This document shows, piece after piece, positions 21,423-31,200 of a DNA stretch of 64,000 nt. The DNA is from Lasiosphaeris hirsuta. Its lineage: Eukaryota > Ascomycota > Sordariomycetes > Sordariales > Lasiosphaeriaceae. The stretch is from positions 3,472,001-3,536,000 of the forward strand of contig JAUKUA010000002.1 in the NCBI GenBank assembly GCA_030549175.1, given 5' to 3'. Under the pieces are notes generated by a model. That model had not been told where the DNA came from and ran no database searches. It was given only the letters and a program-made list of their open reading frames with translations. Position numbers and translations under genes: made by a program. Each line of letters begins with the position of its first letter. Positions within the stretch are counted from its first letter, which is position 1.

Positions 21423-23267
21423 ATGTTGCTCAAACTATGGATTCCGGCCCTCGTGTCGGTCGTGTCGGCTGCCGCAAAGGAGTCCTACGACTATGTAAGT
21501 CTCCCAACAAATTTCGGTGGTAAGCCAGGCTCTCACCTGTTTTGTTCAAAGATCATCGTCGGAGGTGGTGCCGCGGGCCTTGCGCTAGCGACTCGCCTGA
21601 GCATCGGTCTCCCTAGCTCCCAGATCCTCATTCTAGAGGCAGGACCTGCTCCTGCCACCGACGAGCTTCGCATCGCCGTCCCCGGTATGCGAGGCTCCGG
21701 CCTGGGGTCTATCTACGACTGGAACTTCACCACAACGCTTCAGCCCAAGATCGGCAACCGGTCTATCGACGTCAACCGTGGCAAGGTCCTTGGCGGTTCG
21801 GCAGCGCTGAACTATCTATGCTACGACCGCGCGGCTTCCGCAGAGTACGACGCCTGGGGAGAGCTTGTCAATGATACAAAGCGGTGGAACTGGGACGTGA
21901 TGATTAGCGCCATGCTCAAGGCGGAGAACTTCACCGGCGAGGACGGAGACAAACACGGCCGAGCCGGGCCAATCCGGACAACGTACAACCGCATCGTGCC
22001 CGAGGCATTGGGCACCTGGAAGCCGACCTTGAGCAAACTCGGCGTGCCCATCAACGACGGCAGATCCTTGGGAGGAAAACCCGTTGGCGTCATGTACCAG
22101 CCCACGAATATTGATGTCACAGGCTGGACGCGCTCCAACAGCGCCACCGGCTACCTCCCCCTTGCCGGGCCCAACCTCGAGGTCCGCACTGGCGTCCGTG
22201 TTGCAAAGGTCGACTTCGCGCCCGGCTCCAAACCGCTAAGGGCGACAGGAATCACCCTAGAGAACGGGGCAAAACTCACAGCCCGGCGAGAAGTGATTCT
22301 CTCGGCCGGTGCAATCCAGAGCCCGGGGCTTCTTGAACTCTCAGGTATTGGCCAGCACAAGGTCCTGGGAGCAGCAAATATCTCGACGCTGAGAGAGCTC
22401 CCAGGAGTCGGCGAGAACTACCAGGACCACATCCGCATGTCCAACGTGTACCGGCTCAGGGAGAACTACACGTCGTTCGATCCCATGATCTACGAGAGCG
22501 GTGGCCCATTTGCGACGGAGCAGATGCGCCTGTGGCTGGAAGGCAAGGTCTCGTGGTACGACTACACCTCGACGGCGTACTCGTTCCTGAACTGGGGTCA
22601 CCTCGGCAACTCCTCCGAGACCGACCTCCTCCGTCTCGCCCGGAACGGCGCCCATCTGAACAACAACCCCGTGAATCGCAAGAAACTCGATTTTCTCAAG
22701 GACCCGTCCGTCCCGCAGCTGGAGATCATCATGGAGAGCAATTTCGTCGGCTCGACGGCCTACCCCGGAAACGGCCGCTTTGCCACCCTGATCACGTCCG
22801 TTATGCACCCCATGAGCAGGGGGTGGGTGCACATCGACCCGGCGCAGCCGCAGGGGAAACCCGTTATTGATCCCCAGTACCTGTCGCACGCGTACGACCT
22901 GCAGGCCCTGGTGGAGGGAGCCAAGTTCGCACGGCGCATCGCGCAGACCAAGCCGATGGCGGATATCTGGGCGGCCGAGGTCGAGCCCGGCCCGGCCGTG
23001 CAGACGGACGCGCAGTGGCGCGAGTTTGCGACGCAGGCAATGGGCAGTTTCTTTCACCCGGCCGGCACCTGTGCGATGCTCCCCGAGAGCGAGGGAGGGG
23101 TCGTCGGCGCGGATTTGGTTGTCTACGGGACGGAGAACTTGAGGGTTGTGGATTGCAGTGTTATGCCGGTGCTGCTCTCGGCTCATATCCAGACTGCGGC
23201 GTATGGTATTGCTGAGGTTGCGGCAGAGGCTATTATTGCGGATGCGAAAAGGGCCGTTTCCAAGTAG
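21423..23267 (+). CDS. Secreted GMC-family FAD oxidoreductase
   Basis: Exons 21423-21494 and 21552-23267. The 57-nt intron (GTAAGT...CAAAG) is a multiple of three and has no stop, so the unspliced frame is also open. Removing it gives the correct YDYIIVGGGAAG nucleotide-binding motif and a 595-residue protein. A signal peptide is present (residues 1-17). GMC signatures include the GKVLGGSAALNYL region and GAIQSPGLLELSGIG. The catalytic histidine is in HPAGTCAM (about residue 526), and the second active-site residue is the His of SAHIQTAAYGIAE (about 568). Many N-glycosylation sequons (NFT, NRS, NYT, NSS) fit secretion. Family members oxidise alcohols, sugars or aryl alcohols and release H2O2; fungal relatives act in lignocellulose breakdown or in secondary metabolism. 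The substrate cannot be read from sequence. A 333-codon antisense frame here is a GC-bias shadow. Confidence 0.93.
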   Translation: MLLKLWIPALVSVVSAAAKESYDYVSLPTNFGGKPGSHLFCSKIIVGGGAAGLALATRLSIGLPSSQILILEAGPAPATDELRIAVPGMRGSGLGSIYDWNFTTTLQPKIGNRSIDVNRGKVLGGSAALNYLCYDRAASAEYDAWGELVNDTKRWNWDVMISAMLKAENFTGEDGDKHGRAGPIRTTYNRIVPEALGTWKPTLSKLGVPINDGRSLGGKPVGVMYQPTNIDVTGWTRSNSATGYLPLAGPNLEVRTGVRVAKVDFAPGSKPLRATGITLENGAKLTARREVILSAGAIQSPGLLELSGIGQHKVLGAANISTLRELPGVGENYQDHIRMSNVYRLRENYTSFDPMIYESGGPFATEQMRLWLEGKVSWYDYTSTAYSFLNWGHLGNSSETDLLRLARNGAHLNNNPVNRKKLDFLKDPSVPQLEIIMESNFVGSTAYPGNGRFATLITSVMHPMSRGWVHIDPAQPQGKPVIDPQYLSHAYDLQALVEGAKFARRIAQTKPMADIWAAEVEPGPAVQTDAQWREFATQAMGSFFHPAGTCAMLPESEGGVVGADLVVYGTENLRVVDCSVMPVLLSAHIQTAAYGIAEVAAEAIIADAKRAVSK

Positions 23268-24009
23268 GAGTTTGTTGGTGAACATGTTGCACGATCGATG
23301 GAGCATGGGAAAATAGCTTTTGGACAGCCGTTGATGCAACAATTACCCTTCCCAGTGCTATGCTTGGCAGCGAGTATCGTTGGCCGCCGCCGTCTCGGCA
23401 AAATCGTTCCTTCACTCTAATCGACACTGCGGGGATGGCTATATCACTACCTCTAAATGAAGACACTTCGGAATATTGGAACCAGGGGGACATGAGCAAA
23501 AGGGGAGAAATCGGTACGCTCTTCGCAATGGGCAGGTAGTTTCCAAGATTGAGATTTGACATCGACACCAAACTGGACCGTCGTCAACTTGGTCTATTGG
23601 GGGTGACAAACACGCACGCAAGGGAGCCAAAAACTCTGGATAGTTGTGTGTATTGTGTGTGTGGAAAGAAAAGGAAAAAGCCCTGCAAATCCTGCACAGT
23701 TGGTGGGCTGACTAGTGGCCTCGCTTACCGTGGGCGCTAGTGGAGGGGCAACCTCCACAGTGGGGAGTGGCACCTCCAACATGGTCGCTCCTGATACCCA
23801 CAGCTGGCTAGACCTAAGGTAGCTGTAGGTGCTGTAAATAAAATGCGGGTGACCATCTTGACCACAACCTGGCTCGCCATCGCCAGTCGCGTCTGCGCCC
23901 AGAAAGCGCCAATTGTCGACTGATCCGGCAGCCATCGAAATCTGGCCCCGCACCGACCATGGTGCTATGGTGGGAATCAGGCCGGGGTCCCTGAGCACCT
24001 GGCTCACAG
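23268..24009. other. Intergenic downstream of GMC gene, nothing identified
   Basis: This region contains a 149-codon minus-strand frame (23594-24043) without recognisable features and with UTR-like sequence. I find no support for a gene. Confidence 0.4.
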
Positions 24010-24680
24010 ATTTTTTATTTCCTAGGAAAAGGAATATTAGCATTTTTTTTTTAAAATGTTGGATGGTATAAATAGCTACTGTGTTAAGATACTATAGAGT
24101 GTAAGAATTCTTAATTTCTTATGTAAATAATTCTATACTACTATATTCTAAAGTATTACATATCTTGGTAGGAGTAGCTAATCTGTTTAATAAGGTATGA
24201 TATTTTATCTAAGAGACTTACCTTCTTATAATTAAACTAGTCATTTTACCTTATAATATATTTTTTAATTTAAGGTACCTTTGGTACTTGGTATATTATA
24301 TCTTATAGTATATAACTTTAAATAAAAGCTGTAAGGTAACACTATACCCGGTGTTTTAAAACATTCAATAAGATGTAAGCTATAATCTAGATTACTTCTT
24401 AAGGTCAATAGTTTAATAAGTAATAACTTAAGTTGTAACTGGTGTCATTGATACATTGTTGAATATCTTAGTTGCTGACTGATACGATTAATATCCATCA
24501 ATATCAATACCTCGTCAATATTAATATTATTGATTTGGTAAACGAATATTAAATCTTGTTGGCCACCCTCATCTTTGGTAAGTGGTTTGTTAAGGAATTG
24601 AAAATTTGACTCGCATATGCTAGAGTTACGCTCTAACAACGAACGGTAGTTTCAGCAAGTCTGTTAACGGTAGTTACTTA
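24010..24680. repeat. AT-rich RIP-type tract including the mutated copy of the 7.2-kb repeat
   Basis: This tract is strongly AT-rich with very few CpG or CpA words. At 24178-24345 it matches the plus strand of 7220-7400 with mainly C-to-T and G-to-A replacements, so the two are copies of one dispersed element mutated to different degrees. The surrounding sequence (24350-24620) is similarly depleted and contains no open frame. Confidence 0.6.
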
Positions 24681-24691
24681 GAAGTGGGCTT

Positions 24692-26917
24692 TTATGTTGA
24701 GTAGGACTGCCTATGAAATTCCAAACTCCACTCTGCTTTGTCCACATTTTGCCGAGTTGTAATAGATCTCAATCTGGTCATCAGCCTGTCAACCCTCTGT
24801 CCCTCCTTCATCTTGGCCTGTTTCTCCCTCTTCTGAGTAACGGGGATTCCGTCTCTAGGCTCTGGTTCTATAGATACCTTACGGGCGGACCTAGAATAGG
24901 AATCGTGTAACGTCTCATTGGGTGTTTGTAGAGTGTACGAAAATCTTGAGGACCCCACGCGGAGAGACTTGGTTGCTTCCCCTTGGTAGGTATTGAGCTC
25001 AGAGTCCCCAGGAGAGACTTCGCTTCGTTCTTCAGAACTAGACAAGACAGTTTAGGGAGAGAAGGAGAGCTAAAGAGACGCAGTGAAAATTCCCATTCTT
25101 TTTGCTGGGTAGAACCCGGTTTGAGATAGTCTTTGGCACGGTCGAGCCAAAATGACTGTCGCTCATTTCTTCTTCTCCGCAGCTCCCATTGGATCATATG
25201 TGGCAGGTGTTCTTGACTTTGTCCAGGGAATGCGAGCGCTGGCTTTGTGTTCTTGACCACGACCGCCACACACTCTGCCGCCACGCTTTCAGTGTCGCTA
25301 GCTGCGTCTCCGTCGTGATTAATGCCGTGGACAAAAGTCAGGATCCACCATATCTTGTGCTGTCGTAATCATGACTTCAAAAATGCTGGTCAAGAAGGGA
25401 GGCTACCAGATTTTATCCTCAAAGTAGACCAACACGAGCTCAATGACGGCTATCTTTCCAGCACGCAGCACATCGTCCATTACCAAGGTACGGAGCGCTT
25501 CCTCGCATATTAGCTCTTTCAGCCTCACCCGGCGTTGCCATGTGCTGTGCCCAGAGTCTGCAGCTTCGTAGTCCTCGACTCCTGCTTTGGTCGTTTCTTT
25601 CCACCCGTCGGTTATTAGCCCTCGGGGGTTGGCACCGAAAGAGAGGAGTGCCTTAACCGCGGCAAGATTATTGACCGAAATGGCCAGCGCAAGAGGGCTT
25701 CCCAGCAGCCGCAATGGCCGCTGAACGTGTATGTCGTGTGCTAGGCTGAGGGGCGTGTTGACCAGGAGCGATTGCGACAATGATTTAAATGTCGTTGCAA
25801 TTGCTTCCAGCTTAGTTTCCTCTGTGAAGGTGAAGGACTAGTGGAATGGTGTCCATCCGTTTATCGTAAGCCAACCCCAACTGGCACCGCCTGCTTCGCA
25901 AGCCTCAAAAGTTGGCCATGCTCTGTCATAGCATCGCCCATGGCGGGATTCGTTTCCAAGGCATGTTTTCTAGCATAGGAAAGGTAGTCTCTTCCACCGA
26001 TACAGACCTCCCAGATAAGGAGGCCAAAAGCCCACGCGTCGCATTTGGACAGCTCAGAGATTCCGATGGGAGACGAGTCTTGGTTCCTGACTTCAGGGGC
26101 GTTATAGCTAGGACATTATTAGCGGCTGGGATGCACGTAATCACGGTGCCCCGTGGCAGAGCACAGGGTTTCCTTACATGGGCGTTCCACGATATCTGGG
26201 AATCTGACCGCTGCCGTTCCCTGGTCGCGTATTCGTGACGATGGAGTGACCAAAATCAGTCAACTTTGCAAGGGCACCTACCGGGTTGCCGTAAGACGCA
26301 AAGGCAAGAACGTTATCCAGCTTGACGTCGCCGTGGATAATGCCACAAGTATGAAGCGCGGAGAGCCCGGCTGCCACATCACCGGTCAGGATTTCAACGT
26401 CTTGCGACGTTGCCATCCGCTTAGTCAAGGCAAGATACTCTCGAAGGGATCCCATTGGGGCGTACTCGACGACAAGATAGGGCAGACTTTGATCTGTCTT
26501 CATGTTCCATCCGTAGCCGTTGACGGATAGAATATTCGGATGTTCCCGCAGAGGCCCGTGTCTCATGATCTGAACTTCAAAGATGATCGCTTTCAGCCTA
26601 CGGCGGAAAGCGTTGATATCCGGCGAGTCGCTGAGCTTGACATGCTTCACGGCAAAGACGTCTCTCTTGATGGCGCATTTCTCGACTAGGTACGTCTCCA
26701 CTTCGCCAAGTACTTCCTCTCGACGCAGTTCCTCGTAGCGGTACCAAGTGAGCCGAAGCGCCCTGACTGCTTGGATGACGTCGTCAAGGCCGTGTGGAGT
26801 CTGATACCCGTTATTTGAAAGAAATGGGTGCGTGAGAGCAGAGATAGAGGTTCGAGATAGCGGAGTGTTCCAACTGGACGTGGAGGTGAGCGACGCGGAA
26901 TAGAAATCCATCGCCAT
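24692..26917 (-). CDS. Serine/threonine protein kinase with long C-terminal region (3' structure uncertain)
   Basis: Well-supported exons: 26917-26178, 26107-25888 and 25837 to at least about 25436. They encode a protein kinase: lysine in FAVKHVKL, catalytic loop HGDVKLDNVL (HGD instead of HRD), TDFG, then across the first intron IYNAPEV (the APE box) and DAWAFGLLIWEV of the C-lobe. The third exon includes SPLALAISVNNLAAVKALLSFGANP, which reads as one ankyrin repeat. If unspliced further, the frame stops at 25403. A non-consensus GTGTTG donor at 25435 would connect to 25359 (HKIWWILTFVHGIN), and minus-strand coding-like frames continue to 24692, so the gene may be longer. The N-terminal 100 residues lack a clear glycine loop. 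The HGD loop suggests altered but possibly retained activity. It is divergent from a HeLo-like fragment at 27217, a combination seen in fungal signalling/incompatibility genes. Confidence 0.7.
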
Positions 26918-27216
26918 GCCAAAGGCCGCCAGACGGTTGATCCCGCCAGTATTGGAAAGCCTTTACTTGGCGGTTACAAGAGATAGCTAAGTTTCAGATG
27001 CAGCAGCGCAGACTGGGCTGGCACGCAGAAAAGGGTAGACCGGACTCGAAGCCACGGACAACCAGCCATCCATCGGAAGCTGCTTCGTCAGGTTTCCTTG
27101 CAGGCGCTACAGGCTTGAGTACCAATATCTTTGGACTCCATGTCACTGCAGATCATGCTCGCTTGCCGCGTCAAGCACCGCCAACTTGGTTCTGGCCAGG
27201 CCTACAGCCTGACAGC

Positions 27217-27414
27217 ATGGATCCCCTCAGCCTAGCGGGCTTAACGATCGCGGTGCTTGATCAGCTCTGGAAGATTGGGGAGCGGACGGCGGAGCTGGTG
27301 TCAAACTTGCGCGAGTTTGACTCGGTGAGGGTGACTTTGGATCGGCTGCACTCAACTGCGAGAGGTGGCTGGGCCGCGAACATATTCGTTTCAGGATGCA
27401 AGCCTAAGAAATAA
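27217..27414 (+). pseudogene. N-terminal fragment of a HeLo-like domain protein
   Basis: ATG at 27217 begins MDPLSLAGLTIAVLDQLWKI, continuing GERTAELVSNLREFDS. This is the characteristic opening of fungal HeLo-like effector domains found ahead of kinase or NACHT modules. After about 37 residues the similarity ends and the frame stops at 27414; no downstream domain is found before the AT-rich sequence. It is most simply a truncated 5' end, although an intron with a distant exon cannot be excluded. It is divergent from the kinase gene. Confidence 0.55.
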
Positions 27415-27766
27415 GATTCAAGATGAGAACAACAGAATGAGAGCTCTTCGCCTGCTGCTTGTTTTTCGTTATTTTGGCGTTAGTAAGCCCCGTGGCTGGC
27501 AGATTCTGCACGACTAGCAGGTTAGTGAAAACCATGCCAGTGAACGTCGCCATTTCGAGGGGCCAGATTACAGAATTCCATAGCTCAATCTGTAAAAAAA
27601 AAATCCAAATTAAGCATTTGCCCGGCACCCAAATTCCCCAGATTCCAATCAGCCCACCCTACCATAAACTCTCTAGCCATAACTTTTTCCCTCTAACCCT
27701 GTAACCCGGCAACCTACGTCTAAGCGTATAAGGTCTTTATGAGTCGTTATAACCTAAGTTAATATA

Positions 27767-27892
27767 ACGAAAATTAGATGGCCCCCGTAATATAGTAGTC
27801 AGTATATTCTGGGTCTATAGCTCTCTTATCAAACATCGATAGATGTTAAAGAGGGAGCCCATAGGGAAGGTCGAGGGTTCGACTCCATTCGG
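27767..27892 (+). repeat. tRNA-like sequence 1 (decayed intron-containing tRNA or tRNA-derived SINE)
   Basis: It has a perfect B-box/T-loop (GGGTTCGACTCC at about 27875). A potential acceptor stem pairs GCCCCCG at the 5' end with CGGGGGT at the 3' end. ATAT/ATAT could form a D-stem, and TGGGT/GCCCA an anticodon stem whose loop is enlarged by a hairpin (CTCTT...AAGAG) of intron-like size. The T-stem is poorly paired, so it is unlikely to be a working tRNA. Confidence 0.4.
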
Positions 27893-27935
27893 GGGTTCTT
27901 ATATCTTTTTATAGGGAATGTTTACTTAGAAAAGA

Positions 27936-28062
27936 TAGTCCTCACGGCATAGTAATAACATGCCTTGAGTATGTCGGATAGCCTCTTAGTCATCAAATAT
28001 CGAATAAGAGTCTACCATATCGGGGAGGTTAGGGGTGTAATTCCCTCCGAGGGTATTTCTTC
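27936..28062 (+). repeat. tRNA-like sequence 2, tandem relative of sequence 1
   Basis: About 45 nt downstream, the same layout recurs in diverged form: GTCCTCACGG start, GGCATAGTAATAACATGCC, a CTCTTAGTCATCAAATATCG...AAGAG hairpin matching that of copy 1, then GGGGTGTAATTCCC and CCGAGGG. The shared hairpin words indicate common origin. Confidence 0.35.
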
Positions 28063-28289
28063 TTTACCTTTTCTTTATAATATTAGTTTTTCGGAGTTTT
28101 TACGATAGAATTCCTCGACTAGCTCTAAGCATTCTAGATTAAAGTATAGTTCGTATGGGTTATTGTTGAGGGTTACAAATCACTAAGAGAGCATGGCACA
28201 GAGGGAGAGTAGGTGTGGTGGCAGAACAGTTGATAAATAACAAGTGGGCTATTTTATGTATTTGGTTGTAGTAGCATCACCACCGGTTC

Positions 28290-31200
28290 CTAGCCCCTCC
28301 CAGCAGCAAGTGCAGCGGCGTCGTCTCCAACCGACCCTTCACCTCGATGGCGGCCCAGTAGCTTCACCACCGCTTCCTGCCCACTCTTAGCAGCAAGGTG
28401 CAGCGGCGTCGTCTCCGACAGATCCTTCACCTCGATGGCGGCCCCTTTCTCTAACAGTAGCTTCACCACCGCTTCCTGCCCCTTCTCAGCAGCAAGGTGT
28501 AGCGGCGTCCTCCTTTCCCGATCCTTCGCTTCGATGGCGGCCCCCTTCTCTAACAGTAACTTCACTACCGCTCCGTGCCTGCTCTCAGCAGCAAGGTGTA
28601 GTGGCGTCCTCTCTAACCAATTCTTCGCTTCGATGGCGGCCCCCTTCTCTAACAATAGCTTCACTACCGCTCCGTGCCTACTCTCAGCAGCAAGGTGTAG
28701 TGGCGTCCTCCCAGACAGATCCTTCGCTTCGATGGCGGCCCCTTTCTCTAACAGTAGCTCCACTACCGCTCCCTGCCTGCTCTCAGCAGCAAGGTGTAGT
28801 GGGGTCCTCCCAAATAGATCCTTCGCTTCGATGGTAGCCCCCTTCTCCAACAGTAGCTTCATTACCGCTCCCTGCCTACTCTCAGTAGCAAGGTGTAGCG
28901 GCGTCCTCTCTGCTTGATCCTTCGCCTCGGTGGCGGCCCCATTCTCCAACAGTAGCTTCATTACCGCTTCCTGCCCGCTCTCAGTAGCAAGGTGCAGCGG
29001 CGTGTTCCCGTACAGATCCTTGGCCTCGATGGTAGCCCCTTTCTCCAACAGTAGCTTCATTACTGCTTCCTGCCCGCTTTTAGCAGTAAGGTGCAGTGGC
29101 GTCCTCCCTACCTGATCCTTCGCCTCGGTGGTGGCCCCGCTCTCCAACAGTAGCTTCGTTATCGCTTCCTGCCCGCTCTCAGCAGCAAGGTGTAGCGGCG
29201 TGCTCCCCAGCAGATCCTTCGCTTCGATGGCAGCCCCCTTCTCCAACAGTAGCTTCATTACCGCTTCCTGCCCGCTCTCAGTAGCAAGGTGCAGCGGCGT
29301 CTTCCCGTACCGATCCTTCGCCCTAATGGCAGCCTTGACAGTGGCATCCTTTTCCAGCAGCAGGCGGACTACCTCGTTCCTCTTCAAGCCTTCATCTACA
29401 TCTGCTATTGCTGCTAGGTGTAAAGGAGTCCTACCGTTACGGTCACGTAATCTAGTTTTCGTATCTCCCCAGAGATGCTTAACCGTGGTGGCATGTCCCC
29501 TATATGCGGCCCAGAGAAATGCAGTACATCCTAAGCCGTCCACAATATCTATATCTGCTCCTGCTTCAATCAGTGATTTTATTACGAGATTACAGCCATA
29601 CTTCGCTGCGTAATGTATAGGCGCCATCCCATCTATGTCCTGTGTGTTGATTTCTGCGCCTTCTCGTAGGAGACTCTGCATCATTAAGGCGTCGTTACGC
29701 CGGCAAGCGTAATGTAGCGGTGTACGTCCACGGATATCTTGTATGTTGACGTCGGCTCGATATTTCAGCAGATTTTGCAAAGACAAAGGGGATAGTCTCA
29801 TGGTCGCATAGTGGAGTGGTGTCCAGTCAAGGATGTCCCTCTCGTCAATCCCATCTTTACTTGCTTCCAGCCTTTCCATGATACGCCAGCTGCCGCTAAG
29901 GGCCATTTTGTGCAGGTCTGTGAACTTGAGCGTTGCGCCCTTGTCCTCTATAGGCCTGGACTTTTGGGCAAGGTTACAATGCCAATGGCGGCCCTGTGCC
30001 TCATATAAGCCCATAAGGCCAGCCAACGTATCGACACTGGCACTTTGCAACTTCTCATCAAGGCTTGATTTAAGCTTCTCCAGATCTTGGATGTCGCTTT
30101 TATCAAACTGCTGGGCTTTCCTGAGTTTGATAGCATCGGTGAGTGCCTTCAAGTACTCCATCAGCAGAGCGGTAGCCTTGGTGGTAATGCTGTCTTGTTC
30201 TGGGAACGCCTCTGCCATTTGAAAGAGCCATAAGTATGCATCAGCAGCCTCCTTCCAATGCCCTAGCCGCTCTTGCGGCTTGGCATGTTCTCGCGTCCAT
30301 TCAATGATGGCATCAGCGCGTGGAAGGTTATTGCTCGCACTTAGTGGTGGAATGATGGCTTGGTAGATTTCTTCTAGGTTTCCAAGCCCAGTAGTTTGGA
30401 TGTCTTGAGCTATTTTCGAGAGCCAGGTACTGTGTAGTGTAATCGATTGCCATGCCGGACCGCCGCTCGTGCTGTCTTTCTGTGCAAGCCGTACATCTGC
30501 TCTGTTCTCATTTGGCTTCTCTATCGTCTTTGACGCAGCCCACATGAAGGCGGAGAACATGTACTGGGCGTATAGCGTCTTCAAAGGGCTGTATGATTCG
30601 ACTGCCAGAGGGGCATCCTTACAAGGGGATTCTGGAGTTTTCCGCTGGTATTGACAAATATCAAGATCCAAGAAAGGGGGCGTCTTGGCATTGGATGCAA
30701 ATCCGACAACTCGGTGGGCCTCTACCTCCACCATGTTGCTCTTGTCTGTCAAATCAGGATCATCAATTTCGATAACTCTGACAGCACCACCAGGCATCCA
30801 CCACTGGAGGTCTCGATACAGAGCCGCCGTGTATGGGCCTAGAAGTTGGAGGCTAGGCTTTGCCGGCGTCCCGTTTGCCCGCAGCCACGCGTCGTCTTTA
30901 GGGCACTCACTCTTGCCCTTTTTCTTAGTGTTGCTGGTATTTTCATCGTCTTGGGACTCTTCCAGTTTTTTTTTCTCACCCTCCCGAAGCCCGTTCTCCC
31001 GTTCTTCGACTGAGTATAGCCATAGCGAAAGTGCCGCTTCGATCTCGTCCGAATAGGCTTTCCACTTCCCTTCGTTCCGCGTCACATGAAAGAATACCGA
31101 CTCGTGGCCAGACTCCTTAAAGGGCTTGAGAGCCGTAAGTGACCAGGTGAACTCCGCGCCCACAGAATCAGGGCCAAAGAGGGTATCCATCATTATCTCG

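Larger units (their letters stand above)
27415..28289. other. AT-rich intergenic stretch carrying two tRNA-like repeats
   Basis: No protein-coding gene is visible between the HeLo-like fragment and the 3' end of the ankyrin gene. The structured elements at 27767-27892 and 27936-28062 are listed separately. Confidence 0.45.

Noticed and set aside
22341..23342. 333-codon minus-strand open frame opposite the GMC oxidoreductase
   Set aside because: It lies entirely within GC-biased codons of a well-supported gene, has no motif, and is the expected antisense shadow.
28435..29613. Plus-strand Ser/Pro/Ala-rich repeat frames (160 and 161 codons)
   Set aside because: They are the reverse complement of the homogenised ankyrin repeats; periodic frames on the opposite strand are automatic.
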